Of a stretch of DNA of 64,000 bases, positions 33,749 to 44,642 are shown piece by piece. The DNA is from Cryoendolithus antarcticus. Its lineage: Eukaryota; Ascomycota; Dothideomycetes; Cladosporiales; Cladosporiaceae. The translations under genes and the position numbers were made by a program. Where the stretch lies: the NCBI GenBank assembly GCA_002077065.1, contig NAJO01000077.1, positions 56,737 through 120,736 on the forward strand, given 5' to 3'. The notes under the pieces were generated by a model. The model made no database searches. It had not been told where the DNA came from and was given only the letters and a program-made list of their open reading frames with translations. Each line of letters begins with the position of its first letter. Positions within the stretch are counted from its first letter, which is position 1.

Positions 33749-34537
33749 ATGATCCCGCCCTTCGATACGATCTTCGCGGTCCCGCTTAGCTGCGAGGACT
33801 GCATCAAAAGCGTCTCCGAATCACTTTACAAACTCAATGGTACGGCAGTGCCAATCCCAACTACAAGCTACAAGTACTAACTGCGACGATCAGGCATCTC
33901 GAACGTCTCCGCCGATCTGAAGGCGCAATTAATCCATATCACCGGCACGACCGCGCCTTCCTCGATCCTCTCCGCAATCCAAGACACAGGCCGCGATGCC
34001 ATTCTTCGCGGGTCAGGCAAAGCCGAAAGTGCTGCCGTCTGCATCCTGGAGACACACGCTTCCTCGACCACCGACAATGTGCGGGGACTTATTCGCATGG
34101 TGCAAGTCAGTCCCACCATGACAGTCCTAGACATGACACTGCGCGGTGTAAAGTCAGGGACCTACAAGGTCACAGTGCGCGAGAGCGGGGATATCTCACG
34201 CGGTGCTGCTAGCACGGGCGGAGTCTGGGATGCTGTGGCTGCGAAAGCTGCAAGCCCGCCACGGGCAGCGAAGGGCGTGTTTGGCACTATCGAGGTGGGA
34301 AATGGTGGCCTAGGAAGTGTATTCCTTGACCGACCGATCCAGATCTGGGAGATGATCGGGAGGGGAATCGTGGTCAGTCGGAAAGAAGGTGATTTTGAGA
34401 GGGAGGATCCAGATACTTTCGTGGGTGTCGTTGCGAGAAGTGCCGGGGTATGGGACAACGATAAGACGGTCTGTAGCTGTAGCGGGAAGACCGTCTGGGA
34501 GGAGAGGAAGGAGCAGACCAGTAAGGGCATGCTATAA
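33749..34537 (+). CDS. CCS1: Copper chaperone for superoxide dismutase, 244 aa
   Basis: Delivers copper to and oxidises Cu/Zn superoxide dismutase SOD1 in cytosol and mitochondrial intermembrane space. Exons 33749-33839 and 33894-34537; the 54-bp intron has a perfect TACTAAC branch and CAG acceptor, phase 1. The N-terminal heavy-metal-associated domain (residues ~6-75) carries the copper site CEDC (C15, C18); the SOD1-like domain covers ~80-215. The C-terminal domain III has the Cys-x-Cys motif VCSCSG (C224, C226) needed for disulfide transfer. As in other fungal Ccs1 proteins the SOD-like domain lacks the full zinc/copper ligand set. Length close to yeast Ccs1 (249). Confidence 0.92.
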
Positions 34538-35325
34538 TGACTGATCACATGTCGATACGAATCATGGCATTTGCTGTTGTAGTGACCTGCTCAACGTACG
34601 TCTTCGGTCATGGAGTAGTACCCTTGCATGCCACAGACCGCCATGGAGCACAACTAGATCCCCATGTGCCTCATACATGAACCAACACGACTCGAGAAAG
34701 CACTCCAGCCATCGCCGCCACAAGCCCATCCTGCAAGTCCGGACCATCGTAGCACAAGCTACCCGATGCCAGTACCCGTATCAATTCGGCACTCATCGTC
34801 ATCAAACCCGCACCTCAATCTAACCGCCGGCCAAGAACCGCGCACCTGCAGCCTCAGGCGCCACACCTCAATCTGGCGCACGAGGTGAGCCAGTCAGCGC
34901 TCCCGCCGGGCTTGGAGCCGCTTCCTGGGCGCTGATCTGGCTCGCTGTGTACTTCGCTTATCGCGGGTAGGCTAGGCCGAGAGAGGTAAGTGTGGACGTC
35001 GTGCATGAGCTGCCATTGGGAGCCAGTCGTTACGCGCGCTGGGGGTTCTGCGTGCTGAGTGGAGTGATGGGCGGTAGGAGACTGATTCACGTGTGAAAGG
35101 GTCTGGCCGTAGATTGAGGGATAGGGTTTTGATATAGTAGAGCGTACCAGGCCTTCGGATGACTGCAGACGGATTCGCATCATTGACAGCATTGCATCGC
35201 ATTTGTGACGACAAGAGACGAACATACCGAGCGACTGGAATAGCATACAGCGAGACACCATAACACACGATCGGAAAGAACGAGCTCATTGGTGACGAAA
35301 GAGCGACCCGGCGATCTAACTCGCC
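34538..35325. other. Intergenic, NoxR promoter side
   Basis: 788 bp between CCS1 and NoxR, both on plus. Only short, unconvincing open frames. Nothing specific seen. Confidence 0.5.
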
Positions 35326-37002
35326 ATGTCGCTGAAGCAAGAGATAGAGACTTGGGTAGCTGCGCTGGCCGCATACGACAACAATGAGTTCGACAGTGCA
35401 TTGCGATGCTTCGAGACAATAGCAGACACATCAAAGATACTGTTCAATTCTGGAGTGATATACGCGACACTGGGCGAACACGCAAAGGCAGTCGCGCTGT
35501 ATCAGCGAGCTGTTCAACTGGACCAGTACCTCGCGGTGGCATACTTCCAGACTGGCGTGAGCAACTTTCTCATGGGCGACTTCGAGGAGGCACTGGCGAA
35601 CTTTAACGACACACTACTTTACCTGCGAGGGAACCGGGACATCGACTACGAGCAGCTTGGCCTGAAGTTCAAGCTGCATGCTTGCGAGGTGCTGTTCAAT
35701 CGAGGATTGTGCTACATCTACCTTCAACAGAAAGACGCTGGTCTACAAGATCTGATCTTCGCTGCACGGGAAAAGGCTGTGCCCGACCACGATGTGATTG
35801 ATGAGGCGATCAAGGAGCAGGCTGACGGCTACACTGTCTTCTCGATACCAGTCGGCGTAGTGTACCGACCGAACGAGGCGAAAGTCAAGAATCTCAAGAA
35901 GCAAGACTACCTTGGCAAGGCAAGGCTTGTAGCAGCTTTCGAGCAGCAGCAACGACACAACGACCCGAGACGACAGGCAGCACTAGCAGCTAGTGGCATC
36001 GATGATCGACCCGGCGAGAAGCTGTCATACGCCGCACTGAACCTTGTCCGACCGAATCTCACCAGCAGATCACGGCAACAGTCCGAGCCCCCGATGCACC
36101 GCAACGTCTTCCCACCAACGCCACCTCCAGAGCTCGAGCGATCAGACTCAGCATACGGCAAGCGGAAGTCGTCAGAAAGCCTTAGATCCCAGTCCTCCAG
36201 CATACAGAACTTCCGGCCCTCGGCTAAGCCTCTGCGTCTCGAGCTCGGCGCAGCAGCTTTCGAGCAAAAGTCTCAAACCGAACGCTCACAGCCCGAGCGG
36301 TCACAAACCGACAGGCCGCGGCTAGCACCAAAACGCGCCGAGTCAGAACGCCCTCAAATGCGAAGAGAGTACTCACATCCGTCCGCTCGTCCATCAGCGG
36401 AGCCCCGCAGACGGGATCCTGAGCAAAGACGAAGTCACCACTCCTCCCGACAGCCTCAGACACCCGAGATCCACATCATCGAAGATCCCATAGAAGCCTA
36501 CAGCGCCGCTGCCACGCCACCTCGATCACACCATCGCACGAAGTCGAATGCACACTCATTACGGCAGACCCAATACTCGATAGTCGAGGAGCCGGAGGCT
36601 GAGTCTGAAGCTTCGTACTCTTCATCGTCAGAACCTCCGTTGGCGTTCGAGATCGTTTCACCACAGCACCGATCACACTCCCGACGACCATCGCATACTC
36701 GAAGGCCCTCAGCACCGGAGCTTCGGAAGCTGAGGCTGAAGGTCCATGGCGTGGATGATACGCGCTACGTGATGACGTCCGCATCTCCTGTCTTCGTAGA
36801 TCTCCTGGAGCAAATCCGGGTGAAATTCGGCTTTGGCCCAGCAGGAGTCAAGCTGAAGATCCGAGATGAAGAAGGCGATTATGTCACGCTGGGAGACCAG
36901 GATGATCTGGATCTCGCAGTACTTGGAGTGAAGGAGGGATTGAAAGGGCTTGAGGATCAGGGTGGCATGGGAAAGCTGGATGTGTGGGTGGTTGGGATCT
37001 GA
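35326..37002 (+). CDS. noxR: NoxR, p67phox-like regulatory subunit of fungal NADPH oxidases, 558 aa
   Basis: Activates NoxA/NoxB together with Rac to make superoxide for hyphal differentiation and host interaction. Single exon from the ATG at 35326. Four TPR-type repeats at ~residues 1-155 (WVAALAAYDNNEFDSALRCF, FNSGVIYATLGEHAKAVALY, AYFQTGVSNFLMGDFEEALA, FNRGLCYIYLQQKDAGLQDL) bind Rac. The activation-domain region at ~175-205 has GYTVFSIPVGVVYRP. A long Ser/Arg/Pro-rich linker (~225-465) with repeated 'ERSQ' runs leads to the C-terminal PB1 domain (~467-558: LRLKVHGVDDTRYVM ... LGDQDDLDLAV, the acidic OPCA-type motif). No SH3 domain, which is normal for fungal NoxR. Convergent with GPHR. Confidence 0.93.
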   Translation: MSLKQEIETWVAALAAYDNNEFDSALRCFETIADTSKILFNSGVIYATLGEHAKAVALYQRAVQLDQYLAVAYFQTGVSNFLMGDFEEALANFNDTLLYLRGNRDIDYEQLGLKFKLHACEVLFNRGLCYIYLQQKDAGLQDLIFAAREKAVPDHDVIDEAIKEQADGYTVFSIPVGVVYRPNEAKVKNLKKQDYLGKARLVAAFEQQQRHNDPRRQAALAASGIDDRPGEKLSYAALNLVRPNLTSRSRQQSEPPMHRNVFPPTPPPELERSDSAYGKRKSSESLRSQSSSIQNFRPSAKPLRLELGAAAFEQKSQTERSQPERSQTDRPRLAPKRAESERPQMRREYSHPSARPSAEPRRRDPEQRRSHHSSRQPQTPEIHIIEDPIEAYSAAATPPRSHHRTKSNAHSLRQTQYSIVEEPEAESEASYSSSSEPPLAFEIVSPQHRSHSRRPSHTRRPSAPELRKLRLKVHGVDDTRYVMTSASPVFVDLLEQIRVKFGFGPAGVKLKIRDEEGDYVTLGDQDDLDLAVLGVKEGLKGLEDQGGMGKLDVWVVGI

Positions 37003-37419
37003 ATGAAGCATATTGATGAAATAATGAGATGTTGTGTAGCGTTGCATAACTCATAGTCTGTTGTACAGGCAAGCGATTGCATAATCATAAGGATCTTGTG
37101 CCCTTCTCGACGCCCGCGTGGTCGAACACTAGTTCCCTGACTAGCACTCCTCAGCGGTCTAATGATGCTGTATGGGCCCTGAATCGTCCCCTTCTCCTTA
37201 TCGTACATGTCGTGTCCATCATGACTTCCTAAAGTGCTCTCCATAGCAGATCTGGCGCTTCTGCAACACGCCAATAACTGCTGCCCCCGACTCTGAATCC
37301 GCACCTCCCGTGCCATGGTGCGACTCGTGATCACAAGTGCAGCAGTCCAGCCAGTCTCACTCCAGCGAGTGGACTGAGATTCCCATAATCGTAAGCCACA
37401 TTGTGGCAGCCATACTACT
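37003..37419. other. Intergenic, convergent 3' ends of NoxR and GPHR
   Basis: 417 bp; nothing recognisable. Confidence 0.55.
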
Positions 37420-39081
37420 TCAGCTCATCTTTCCCATCTCTACACCCTCGAGATCATCCCAGTCTTCGTCACCGCTCCCGACCTTTCGCCCGATTAAGAT
37501 GCCAGTCGCCGTCAGCCCAACAGCGACCAGGAACCAGCTTTCGAACCATGCTTCGACGAAGCGCCCCTCCAGCGGCGCGCCAAGCGCTTCAGTGATCACA
37601 CTACTGACCTCCGGAGGCAAGTTGGATCTCAACAGCAGCGCAGAGCTGATGACATACGTTCCCGCGACCTGACTGATGATGAGCGGGAGACTCGTCTGAG
37701 CGTGCTGCAGTAGACCTGGCGCGAACCGTGCAAATAACCGAAACGTTTGCAGCACAGCGTTGAAAGACGCCATCAACATGATGCCACTCAGCAAAAATGA
37801 AATCTGCCTCGACCACGCCGCTCGATCAAGATTGCTATCCCAATGCGTCGTCAACAGCGCAAGCACATTATTGATTGGGTCGCTCGTTGCGAAGGTGCTG
37901 GTCGGCTGCCACCAGCGACGCAGCGATGAGATAGATGTGGCGCAAATACGATATGCGCAGTAAAGTGCAAAGCCCGTGTTGAACAGATTCAAAAACTTGC
38001 CGGAAGAGGTCTTGGAGCGCTGCTGTTCGGTGAAGCGGGTGCGCATCGTCGACGCAGTAGAAGAGAGGGTATAGCGCATCGTTTCAAGACCGGAGATCTC
38101 CATTTGCAGTGCTTTCTGCTCTTGGTGATCCGTAGAGCCCCGAACAGAGCCTGCGATGCGGGACATGAAGCCCCTGGTGTCTTTACTGGAGCCAGCTTCA
38201 GAGAGCTTACGCTGCAGTGCGCGCAGACGACTTTGCTTGGCGTTTAGCATCTCCTCAGTGGCGTTCAGACCAGCTTCTTTACGCGCAACATCATTCTCTG
38301 TGACCTTGCGATGCCTGACTCCGAAATTCTGCCATAGCGAAGACACCGCTGCGAAGCCGGCTAGTGAGGCCATGAGGGAAATGCCGATGATGCCAATGCG
38401 CTCAAGGCATGCTTCTGTGAAAGGGTGGTCGTGTGGCAGATCCGAGTCCGTGTTGTGGAGCGAGCTCTTGAGAATTGAAGTCTGTGGGATGTACCAGAAC
38501 ACAGCGAGCCATGCCGTGAACAGTGCAGCCTCGACCAACACCCGAAAGCGCGCTCTCGTCTTCCTGGTAGACGTGCTATCTACTGACGTCCCTAGTAGTG
38601 TCTTCACTAAGCCATGAAGCTCCAACGCAGGCGTGACGAGGATACTCAGCACAAGCAAGGAGCTCAACGTAATCCGCAAAGCCAGTGATCGTGCCGCAGG
38701 GTGTAGTGTCCCGGAGATTTCGCATAGCAAAAGCTCCACCAAGACCGCAGACAGCCCAATACTGGTCGAAAACACCAGTGATGCTACTCCTTGCGCCGAT
38801 GATCTCTTCCAGTCCCAAAGACTGTACAATGCCTTCACTGGTACCCCCGTGTCCGTATGCTGCGGCAGACCGCGCTTGCTGATCTCGCTATCGACATCGC
38901 CGCTCAACGCCATAAACAGGCGTTTCCATGCTATGATGGCTACGACCAGCCATGTTGCAATGAATGGGAGCGAGGAGAACAGCAGTGTTGATGGCGGGGC
39001 GGAGTCCAGGCGACGTTGAAGGTACGCCGGCGCACAATCGGCGCAGTCGTCAGCCGGGATCATCGTCGTGACTGGGGTCAT
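37420..39081 (-). CDS. Golgi pH regulator-like / ABA-GPCR family membrane protein, 553 aa
   Basis: Multi-pass anion-channel-like protein of the GPHR family, which keeps Golgi lumen acidic in animals and is related to plant GTG1/2. Single exon, ATG at 39081. About nine hydrophobic segments: ~33-52, ~102-122, ~135-155, ~185-205, ~235-255, ~355-375, ~415-440, ~455-475 and ~510-530. The N-terminal GPHR_N block with a coiled-coil region at ~265-315 (RKEAGLNATEEMLNAKQSR, quoted in part) is followed by the ABA_GPCR block with FNLFNTGFALYCAYRI-like FLNLFNTGFALYCAYRI and SFLLSGIMLMASFNAVLQTF. Length and domain order fit the fungal family. A pH or ion transport role is transferred from family knowledge, not seen directly. 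Confidence 0.88.
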   Translation of the reverse strand: MTPVTTMIPADDCADCAPAYLQRRLDSAPPSTLLFSSLPFIATWLVVAIIAWKRLFMALSGDVDSEISKRGLPQHTDTGVPVKALYSLWDWKRSSAQGVASLVFSTSIGLSAVLVELLLCEISGTLHPAARSLALRITLSSLLVLSILVTPALELHGLVKTLLGTSVDSTSTRKTRARFRVLVEAALFTAWLAVFWYIPQTSILKSSLHNTDSDLPHDHPFTEACLERIGIIGISLMASLAGFAAVSSLWQNFGVRHRKVTENDVARKEAGLNATEEMLNAKQSRLRALQRKLSEAGSSKDTRGFMSRIAGSVRGSTDHQEQKALQMEISGLETMRYTLSSTASTMRTRFTEQQRSKTSSGKFLNLFNTGFALYCAYRICATSISSLRRWWQPTSTFATSDPINNVLALLTTHWDSNLDRAAWSRQISFLLSGIMLMASFNAVLQTFRLFARFAPGLLQHAQTSLPLIISQVAGTYVISSALLLRSNLPPEVSSVITEALGAPLEGRFVEAWFESWFLVAVGLTATGILIGRKVGSGDEDWDDLEGVEMGKMS

Positions 39082-39724
39082 GGCTACGATAGGAATGACA
39101 CATGGGCGCGATGGGTGGTGTCAAGATGTAGAATAATATGATTGTGTACCTACTCTACGTTCAGTACTCTCGCGCAAAGAGAGTTCAGTAGCGTGAGCGA
39201 AGTTCCTCGGTGCCGAAAGCTCCGACGTTCGCACAGAGATCATCAAACAACCCCTTGCATCATGATGAAGTGAAGATTCTGAACTTCTTCGCATCGTTGC
39301 TCTCAGGGTACACGCTGGTCATGATGACACAGCGGACTAGCTTTGACAGTGAATTGGCTTTGCCAGTAGCCTTAAAACGCTACGTGAAAGACTTAAGGCA
39401 CATGCTACTGCAGCGTACAGGGACTATGACTATCTTCTCTTACACCGATCAGCTCTTTGCCTGAGGCAGCCAACTGCTATGAGAGTGAGTCTCAAGCCGG
39501 GGAGCTGGTCCGTGACGTAGCACACAGCATGCAATGGTCTCTGCTATGGATTGGGACCGCGTCTGGATGACAACTTAAGCGTTCTCATCGCGATCTTAGA
39601 CGCGTCGAATGAACCGTGGACTCCTAAGTCCGCGATAGATCGAATCACCTCGCTTTGCGCCTTGCGTACAACGATCCGGCCTGCACACCACACGGCTTGC
39701 AACACTTCTCGTGGCACCTGCAAA
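39082..39724. promoter_or_regulatory. GPHR upstream region
   Basis: 643 bp between the GPHR start and the stop of the DUF7580-like gene, both on minus. Short open frames on + (39210-39464, 39551-39841) show no family. Confidence 0.4.
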
Positions 39725-41594
39725 TTATATGACAAGTGGCACAGCTCTGTCCCCCATTCTCAAAGGCTCCATGACCTTGACCCTGAAGTCGTCAAGGTCT
39801 TTGTCTCGATCCGTAAAGGAAAGCCTAGAATCCATGGCTAGCCGTAGGCACTCCAACGCCGCTTCGAGGATCACTCCAGTCTCAGATTTGCAAAGTTGTT
39901 CGTGCCAGCTGATTGCGTCGGCCATGATCGCTAGCAAAGGTTGCTGGGTATCAATGTCGCGGCTGTGATCACTAGCAGCGCATAGCCCTAGCAACCAAAT
40001 GCACATCGTCAGGACTATAGTCTGGTAATATTCGCTTGAGTACTCCTCAGCAAGTTGCTGACCTGAGTTTGGCCGATGCAGTTCGCGGCTTAGGTACGCC
40101 TTAGTAAAAGTCGGATTTCTTGGACTGGGGTTCATGCCTCCCGAACCATCGAAGAAGGCAATATCGCTTTGAGTGACGTCTGGCGTGATCCATGGACTGC
40201 CAGCAAGATGCGCAAGCGAGTCGACTAGATCCGATGCAACAATAACCCTCGATGGATACGAGAGCTTGTCACGATGTGGTAGAAGGGAGAGCAAGGTTGC
40301 CTTGTGCGCTGGTAGGACTGGTTGCAGTGGCTGCGCGACATGCGTAGTACTTAGGCCTTCCATTTGGGTAATGATAGCTGACAAAATCGCATCATCCAGG
40401 TTGGCACGGAAACCCAGTCTGGTTGTTGCTGCAGGTACATTGCTGTCGGCGAGCATACAAGCACCGGTGGCGGTCGGAGCATTCGCTGTGTTGTCCGGTA
40501 GCGCAACGTCGTTGGAGGAACATATCAAAACTCTAGCTGGCATCAACTGTGGCTGCGCTTCGAGCAGGAGGTCGAAACTGGAGAGTTGATTAGCCCTTCC
40601 GCTTACGCAAGACTGTGATCGAAACGGCGACTTTTATCGCCCACACAAGGCCACGCACGACCACAGTAGGGTCACTTGAGCCGAACAACTTCATCGCTAG
40701 GTTCCCGAGTTTGATCGATCCTGTCCATGCGGAGCACTTGTCCACACCTTATTCACGGACCTGGGCCCATCGGCCGTGGCAGACATATATCGGACAGTGA
40801 GGTCATACACACCTTTGAGCACCTCCAAGATTGGGAACCACTCCATGCTTAAACGCCGACCAGCTGCCAGAAGACGATAATTCCAAGTATACTGTCTGCC
40901 GGTGGCTCGGATGACTGCACTGCACACCATGATGTTTGAGTGCCTCATGAAGTCTGATCGCGCTTCGGCGCGTCTGCTTTACCGACTGGAGCCAATTTTC
41001 ACTGGCCTGCCGAGACTGCGTGACGTGATCCGGTATCAACGACATAGCATTATGGATATCCTGATTAGAATCGCGGATGCTCTCAAAATACTCTTGTATG
41101 CTCTTCGAATGCGAGGCGTATCTCAGTCTCGCACCCAATCCACGATCGAAGTCCGTCCTTGCTCGCGCAAGTACATGTAGTGGACTGAGACCAGCAGTGT
41201 CCAGTCCATGCGTGGTACCAACGCCGATACTTCTCAGGAACTTATAGGAACTCCTGGCGATTGCCATTCGCGCGGTTTCGAAGACGGCCAGCAGATCCTG
41301 ACTGTAGCGTTGCTGTAGCCGCGTGGTGAGCCGGGCATTGGTCCAGCTGAAAGGCGATGTGGCCTCGCACAGCGCATCAATCTCGTCCTTCCTCAACAAA
41401 GGCGCTAGCAATTTTGACACCGCTAAGTTGAGAAGGCATCGCTGTGAGCAGATCTTGGTAATCAGCTTCAGTCTTTCCTCCTCGTATGAAGTAAACGATC
41501 TGATGCGACCTGCGACCTTGGTTATATCATGCACTACAGCTTCCAGGAGCGATAGGGCTCCCAAGAGGAGTCCAATGTCGTCGATGCCGAACAT
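39725..41594 (-). CDS. DUF7580-like protein (helical N terminus, divergent kinase-like C terminus), ~544 aa
   Basis: Modelled as two exons (minus): 41594-40813 and 40577-39725. The intron of 235 bp has donor GTGTGT and acceptor CTCCAG and joins in phase 2, but it is unusually long for this window, so an extra small exon or a different join is possible. The N-terminal half (MFGIDDIGLLLGALSLLEAVVHD...) is helical in the way of DUF7580 proteins and reaches the family-typical 'GVQCSHPSHRQTVYLELSS' junction. The second half has SYPSRVIVASDLVDSLAHLAGSPWI, then DIAFFDGSG and YQTIVLTMCIWLLGLC, matching the kinase-like part of that family, without a visible catalytic HRD or DFG. Role unknown; members are frequent in Dothideomycete and Eurotiomycete accessory regions. 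An upstream in-frame ATG at 41681 is possible. Confidence 0.65.
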
Positions 41595-42154
41595 GTTGTT
41601 TCCTTCGGACGCCGGACGGATCACACGACAGTTTCCTATGTCAACTCTGGGACATTCTGCGTCAACGGCATACATGCACACACCTCACCTACAATGCTTG
41701 GAAGGGTCGAAGTCCGACCTGTGAAGCGACAATCCCATGTCCAGCCTTGTGGAGCTGCAGCACGCCGCATGTCACGCCGGAAGTGGGGTGACGTATTCCG
41801 GTGAGGTTGATGTCGCATGCTACGCTGGCTGGCCTATGCATGAAAACGTGGAGCCTTACGTTGTCACACAATTGATTGAGACCTTGACTCAACCCTACCA
41901 GTGTAAACCCGATCGAAGGCGCGCAAACATTGAATGCAGACGACTATCCTATAAGTAGCTCATGCAGTGCGGCTTGATCCTGGACCTCGACTCGATTGGC
42001 AGGCATCGATTCGAACAGGCGCGCACCTAGATCAAGCCCGACACCGTGGCTTAAGAGACGAGCTACATACTGCTCGAATGCGAGCAATTTGCTGGAGTCG
42101 CGGAACTGGTCAGTCCAGAGCTGACTCACGACTGTAGCGGGCTTACCTACGATC
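41595..42154. promoter_or_regulatory. Divergent region between the DUF7580-like and DUF6590 genes
   Basis: 560 bp. It includes the stop end of a 95-codon minus-strand open frame (41944-42231) whose last ~70 residues (QLWTDQFRDSSKLLAFEQYVARLL..) look protein-like but match no family I know. Upstream exons of the DUF6590 gene cannot be excluded here. Confidence 0.4.
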
Positions 42155-44330
42155 ATGGATATTGATATTGATATCGATCCCTGGCTCGAACGCTCTTTGC
42201 TGGAGATCAGGCTGAAGCTTGCCCGGTACATTCGAGAACTTCAACGCACTCACGATGATTTTGGACGGAAAATGCTAGATGGCTGGATCTTCCATATGGC
42301 GCTGTTAGACCAGTTCCGAACGGCTGTGCTAGCACTTCAATCCAGGTACCGCACGCGCACGTGTAGTCGTTGATCGCGCTGACTAGGGCGAAGTTCAACA
42401 AACGGCCCGGGTGTTTTTCTGGCCGCTATCGTTGCCCATATCGACGACCTCATCGATATACATGCCGATGACAGTGATATCGGCACGGGCGATGCAGTCG
42501 TGGAACCCCCGGAGAGGCTTGGCAGCGACGCGTTCCACAAAGATCTCACTGATTCATTGGCCGCAGTCGATCTGAGCGCACAGTATAGCGAAGAGAGCCG
42601 AGTCGATGCACATCCACGCAGTGGCCAACTGACAACGCTACGGAGTCACGACATCGTCGTGCGATTATTGTTCGATACATTGCGACAAGCCAGCAAGCTA
42701 ACAGACCGCAAAATCTGGCTGTGTCCTCTACATGCTGATGCAGCACATTGCTCATCTAGGGAGCTTCAAGAACATCTCATGGACGGCACGCATGGTATCT
42801 CCGAGGAGCAAGCGAAGATTCTTGTCACGCATGCAGTCACCAGGCCTATGAGCGAGAATGACAATGCCTGGGAACCCAACTGCGATGCAGGACTCATTGA
42901 TGCCCGCGGATCGGGACAGGTCATGAACGGTGTAGCAGCTATCGTGGTTGACTTTTGCCTCGCGGCAGATACTGTGCAGCAAGCAATCTTGCTTCGCAGC
43001 AGGGAAGATCGGAGCGAAGGCAAGAACGACAGGCTGGTAGAACTTCGACAATTGCATGAGCTACTCACACAGGCCAGTCTGCAATGTCGTCAACATTGTC
43101 ACAATGGACAAAAGCAACTTGGCGTCGCATTTGAAGTCGGGGACGATATCGCGTTCCAGGACCTGTACAACGTCCACCGTGGCCTCAGTCGCCAATTTGA
43201 AGATATTGCGACACTCAGCCCGGGGGGGATCATGAGCTTAACACATCACAGAAACATGTGTTCTGTGACGCAAAGTGGCCATTACGAGGCCGTGCAGGCT
43301 ATCATTCAGTTGATGGCACGAGTCAGTGCCGCGGCCGCTCCAGAACCGTTGCCATCGACCACTGTCGATACTGCCGGCCCGCTTCATGCATGGCTGAGCA
43401 GCGTCAGGCAGCATGACCCTGCTGGTTCCCGGCGCAATGCTGCGCCAGTCCAGCCAGCCGGAAACCATGGAACTCAGTCGCGACGAGGCGGGCAGACGAA
43501 GTCTGTCGCCTCTTCTGCATCAACTGTGTTCAGTGAACCCTTCGTGGGTGTGTCTTCGGCCACATCAGTGACCTCGGCCGATCCTATAAGTCTCGTCTCC
43601 GGGGCAGATAGATCTCGTTCGGTGATGACGATACCTGGGTACCGTTCGCAAGGCAAGGGAACAATGTTCTTCAGCCCCGGCAGGGTAAGCTCACTCAGTC
43701 TATGATCGGTATAAGTACTAAGGTGAGATTCAGGTGTTCGAGATGGTGCAGACTGAAATTGCTGGTTATCCCGCGCGAGCCTCTGGTCTCACAGGCCGCA
43801 ACGTCAGCGTAGATGTGTTCGGACAACCCCTGATCTCTAAGAGAAGAGCCTTAATCTCCGTACACGCGGACGCTACATCATGTCGCGCTGTACCGATCAC
43901 CAGCTACAACGGTCAAGGGGTCTCAAAATTCGGCGTAGTCAAAGCCTACCATTGCATCGTCCATACTAGCAAAGTACCGCCAGACCCATTAGCCGTGGAG
44001 GCACCCGACGTGGCAAGGCAGGAGGAGCCTATGCAACCTTACGCGATACGTATTGATGCCGACCCTGCGGCTGGCTGGATGCTCCACGAAACCTCACGAC
44101 TTAATTTGGGTGATGAACAGAGAGTGGAACACTATACTGGCGTCAAGAATCTCGGGAGAGTCAATCGGGCTTCGATGCCATACCTCGAGCTACAACTCAG
44201 AAGGGTACGTGAGCTTCGTTACCCTCACCCAACAAAGGACTTCGGTGTCGAAGAAGCCCTACTTATTCTTTCGCGGATGGGACTTCCGTACAGGGCCGTC
44301 CAGCAGCAGCTCGCGACACTGAGGAACTAA
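42155..44330 (+). CDS. DUF6590 domain protein with helical N terminus, ~692 aa
   Basis: Three exons: 42155-42345, 42394-43684 and 43734-44330. Introns of 48 and 49 bp (donors GTACCG and GTAAGC; acceptors GAAG and TTCAG; phases 2 and 0). Residues ~1-430 are mostly helical without a named domain, with low-complexity Ser/Thr/Ala before the last exon. The C-terminal DUF6590 domain (~488-640) starts FFSPGRVFEMVQTE. It continues with KRRALISVHADATSCRAVPITSYNGQG, quoted in part, and has the typical SRLNLGDEQRVEHYTGVKNLGRV (MSRINFGKxYTVEHN pattern of the family). DUF6590 proteins are filamentous-ascomycete specific and of unknown function. The first exon begins with a GATATT repeat coding MDIDIDIDP; this start is the least certain part. 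Confidence 0.7.
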
Positions 44331-44642
44331 TGTAGCTTTGTAACGAACAGACGGACCGCTGCATCCGCCCCTCATGCCCGGCCGCTGATGTGTCAAAGTC
44401 TGCATTCTCTGATACGGAAGCCCCGGGTCAAGCTCGAAACATTCACGCGCTGTCCTCGTAATGGTATGGATTTTGCCGTCATGGTCGAGGTACTGATGCA
44501 ATGTCGCTGCGAAGTTCCGAATCACTCATACAACATACCTACATTTCCATCGTCATGATCCGGTCCCACATCGTACATTCCCATGATATCTTCCGAACGC
44601 CTGTACTCCAAGCCAGAATTCCCGGGCATTCTAACCTTTCCA
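44331..44642. other. Intergenic, convergent 3' ends
   Basis: 312 bp between the DUF6590 and RING genes. Nothing recognisable. Confidence 0.5.
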
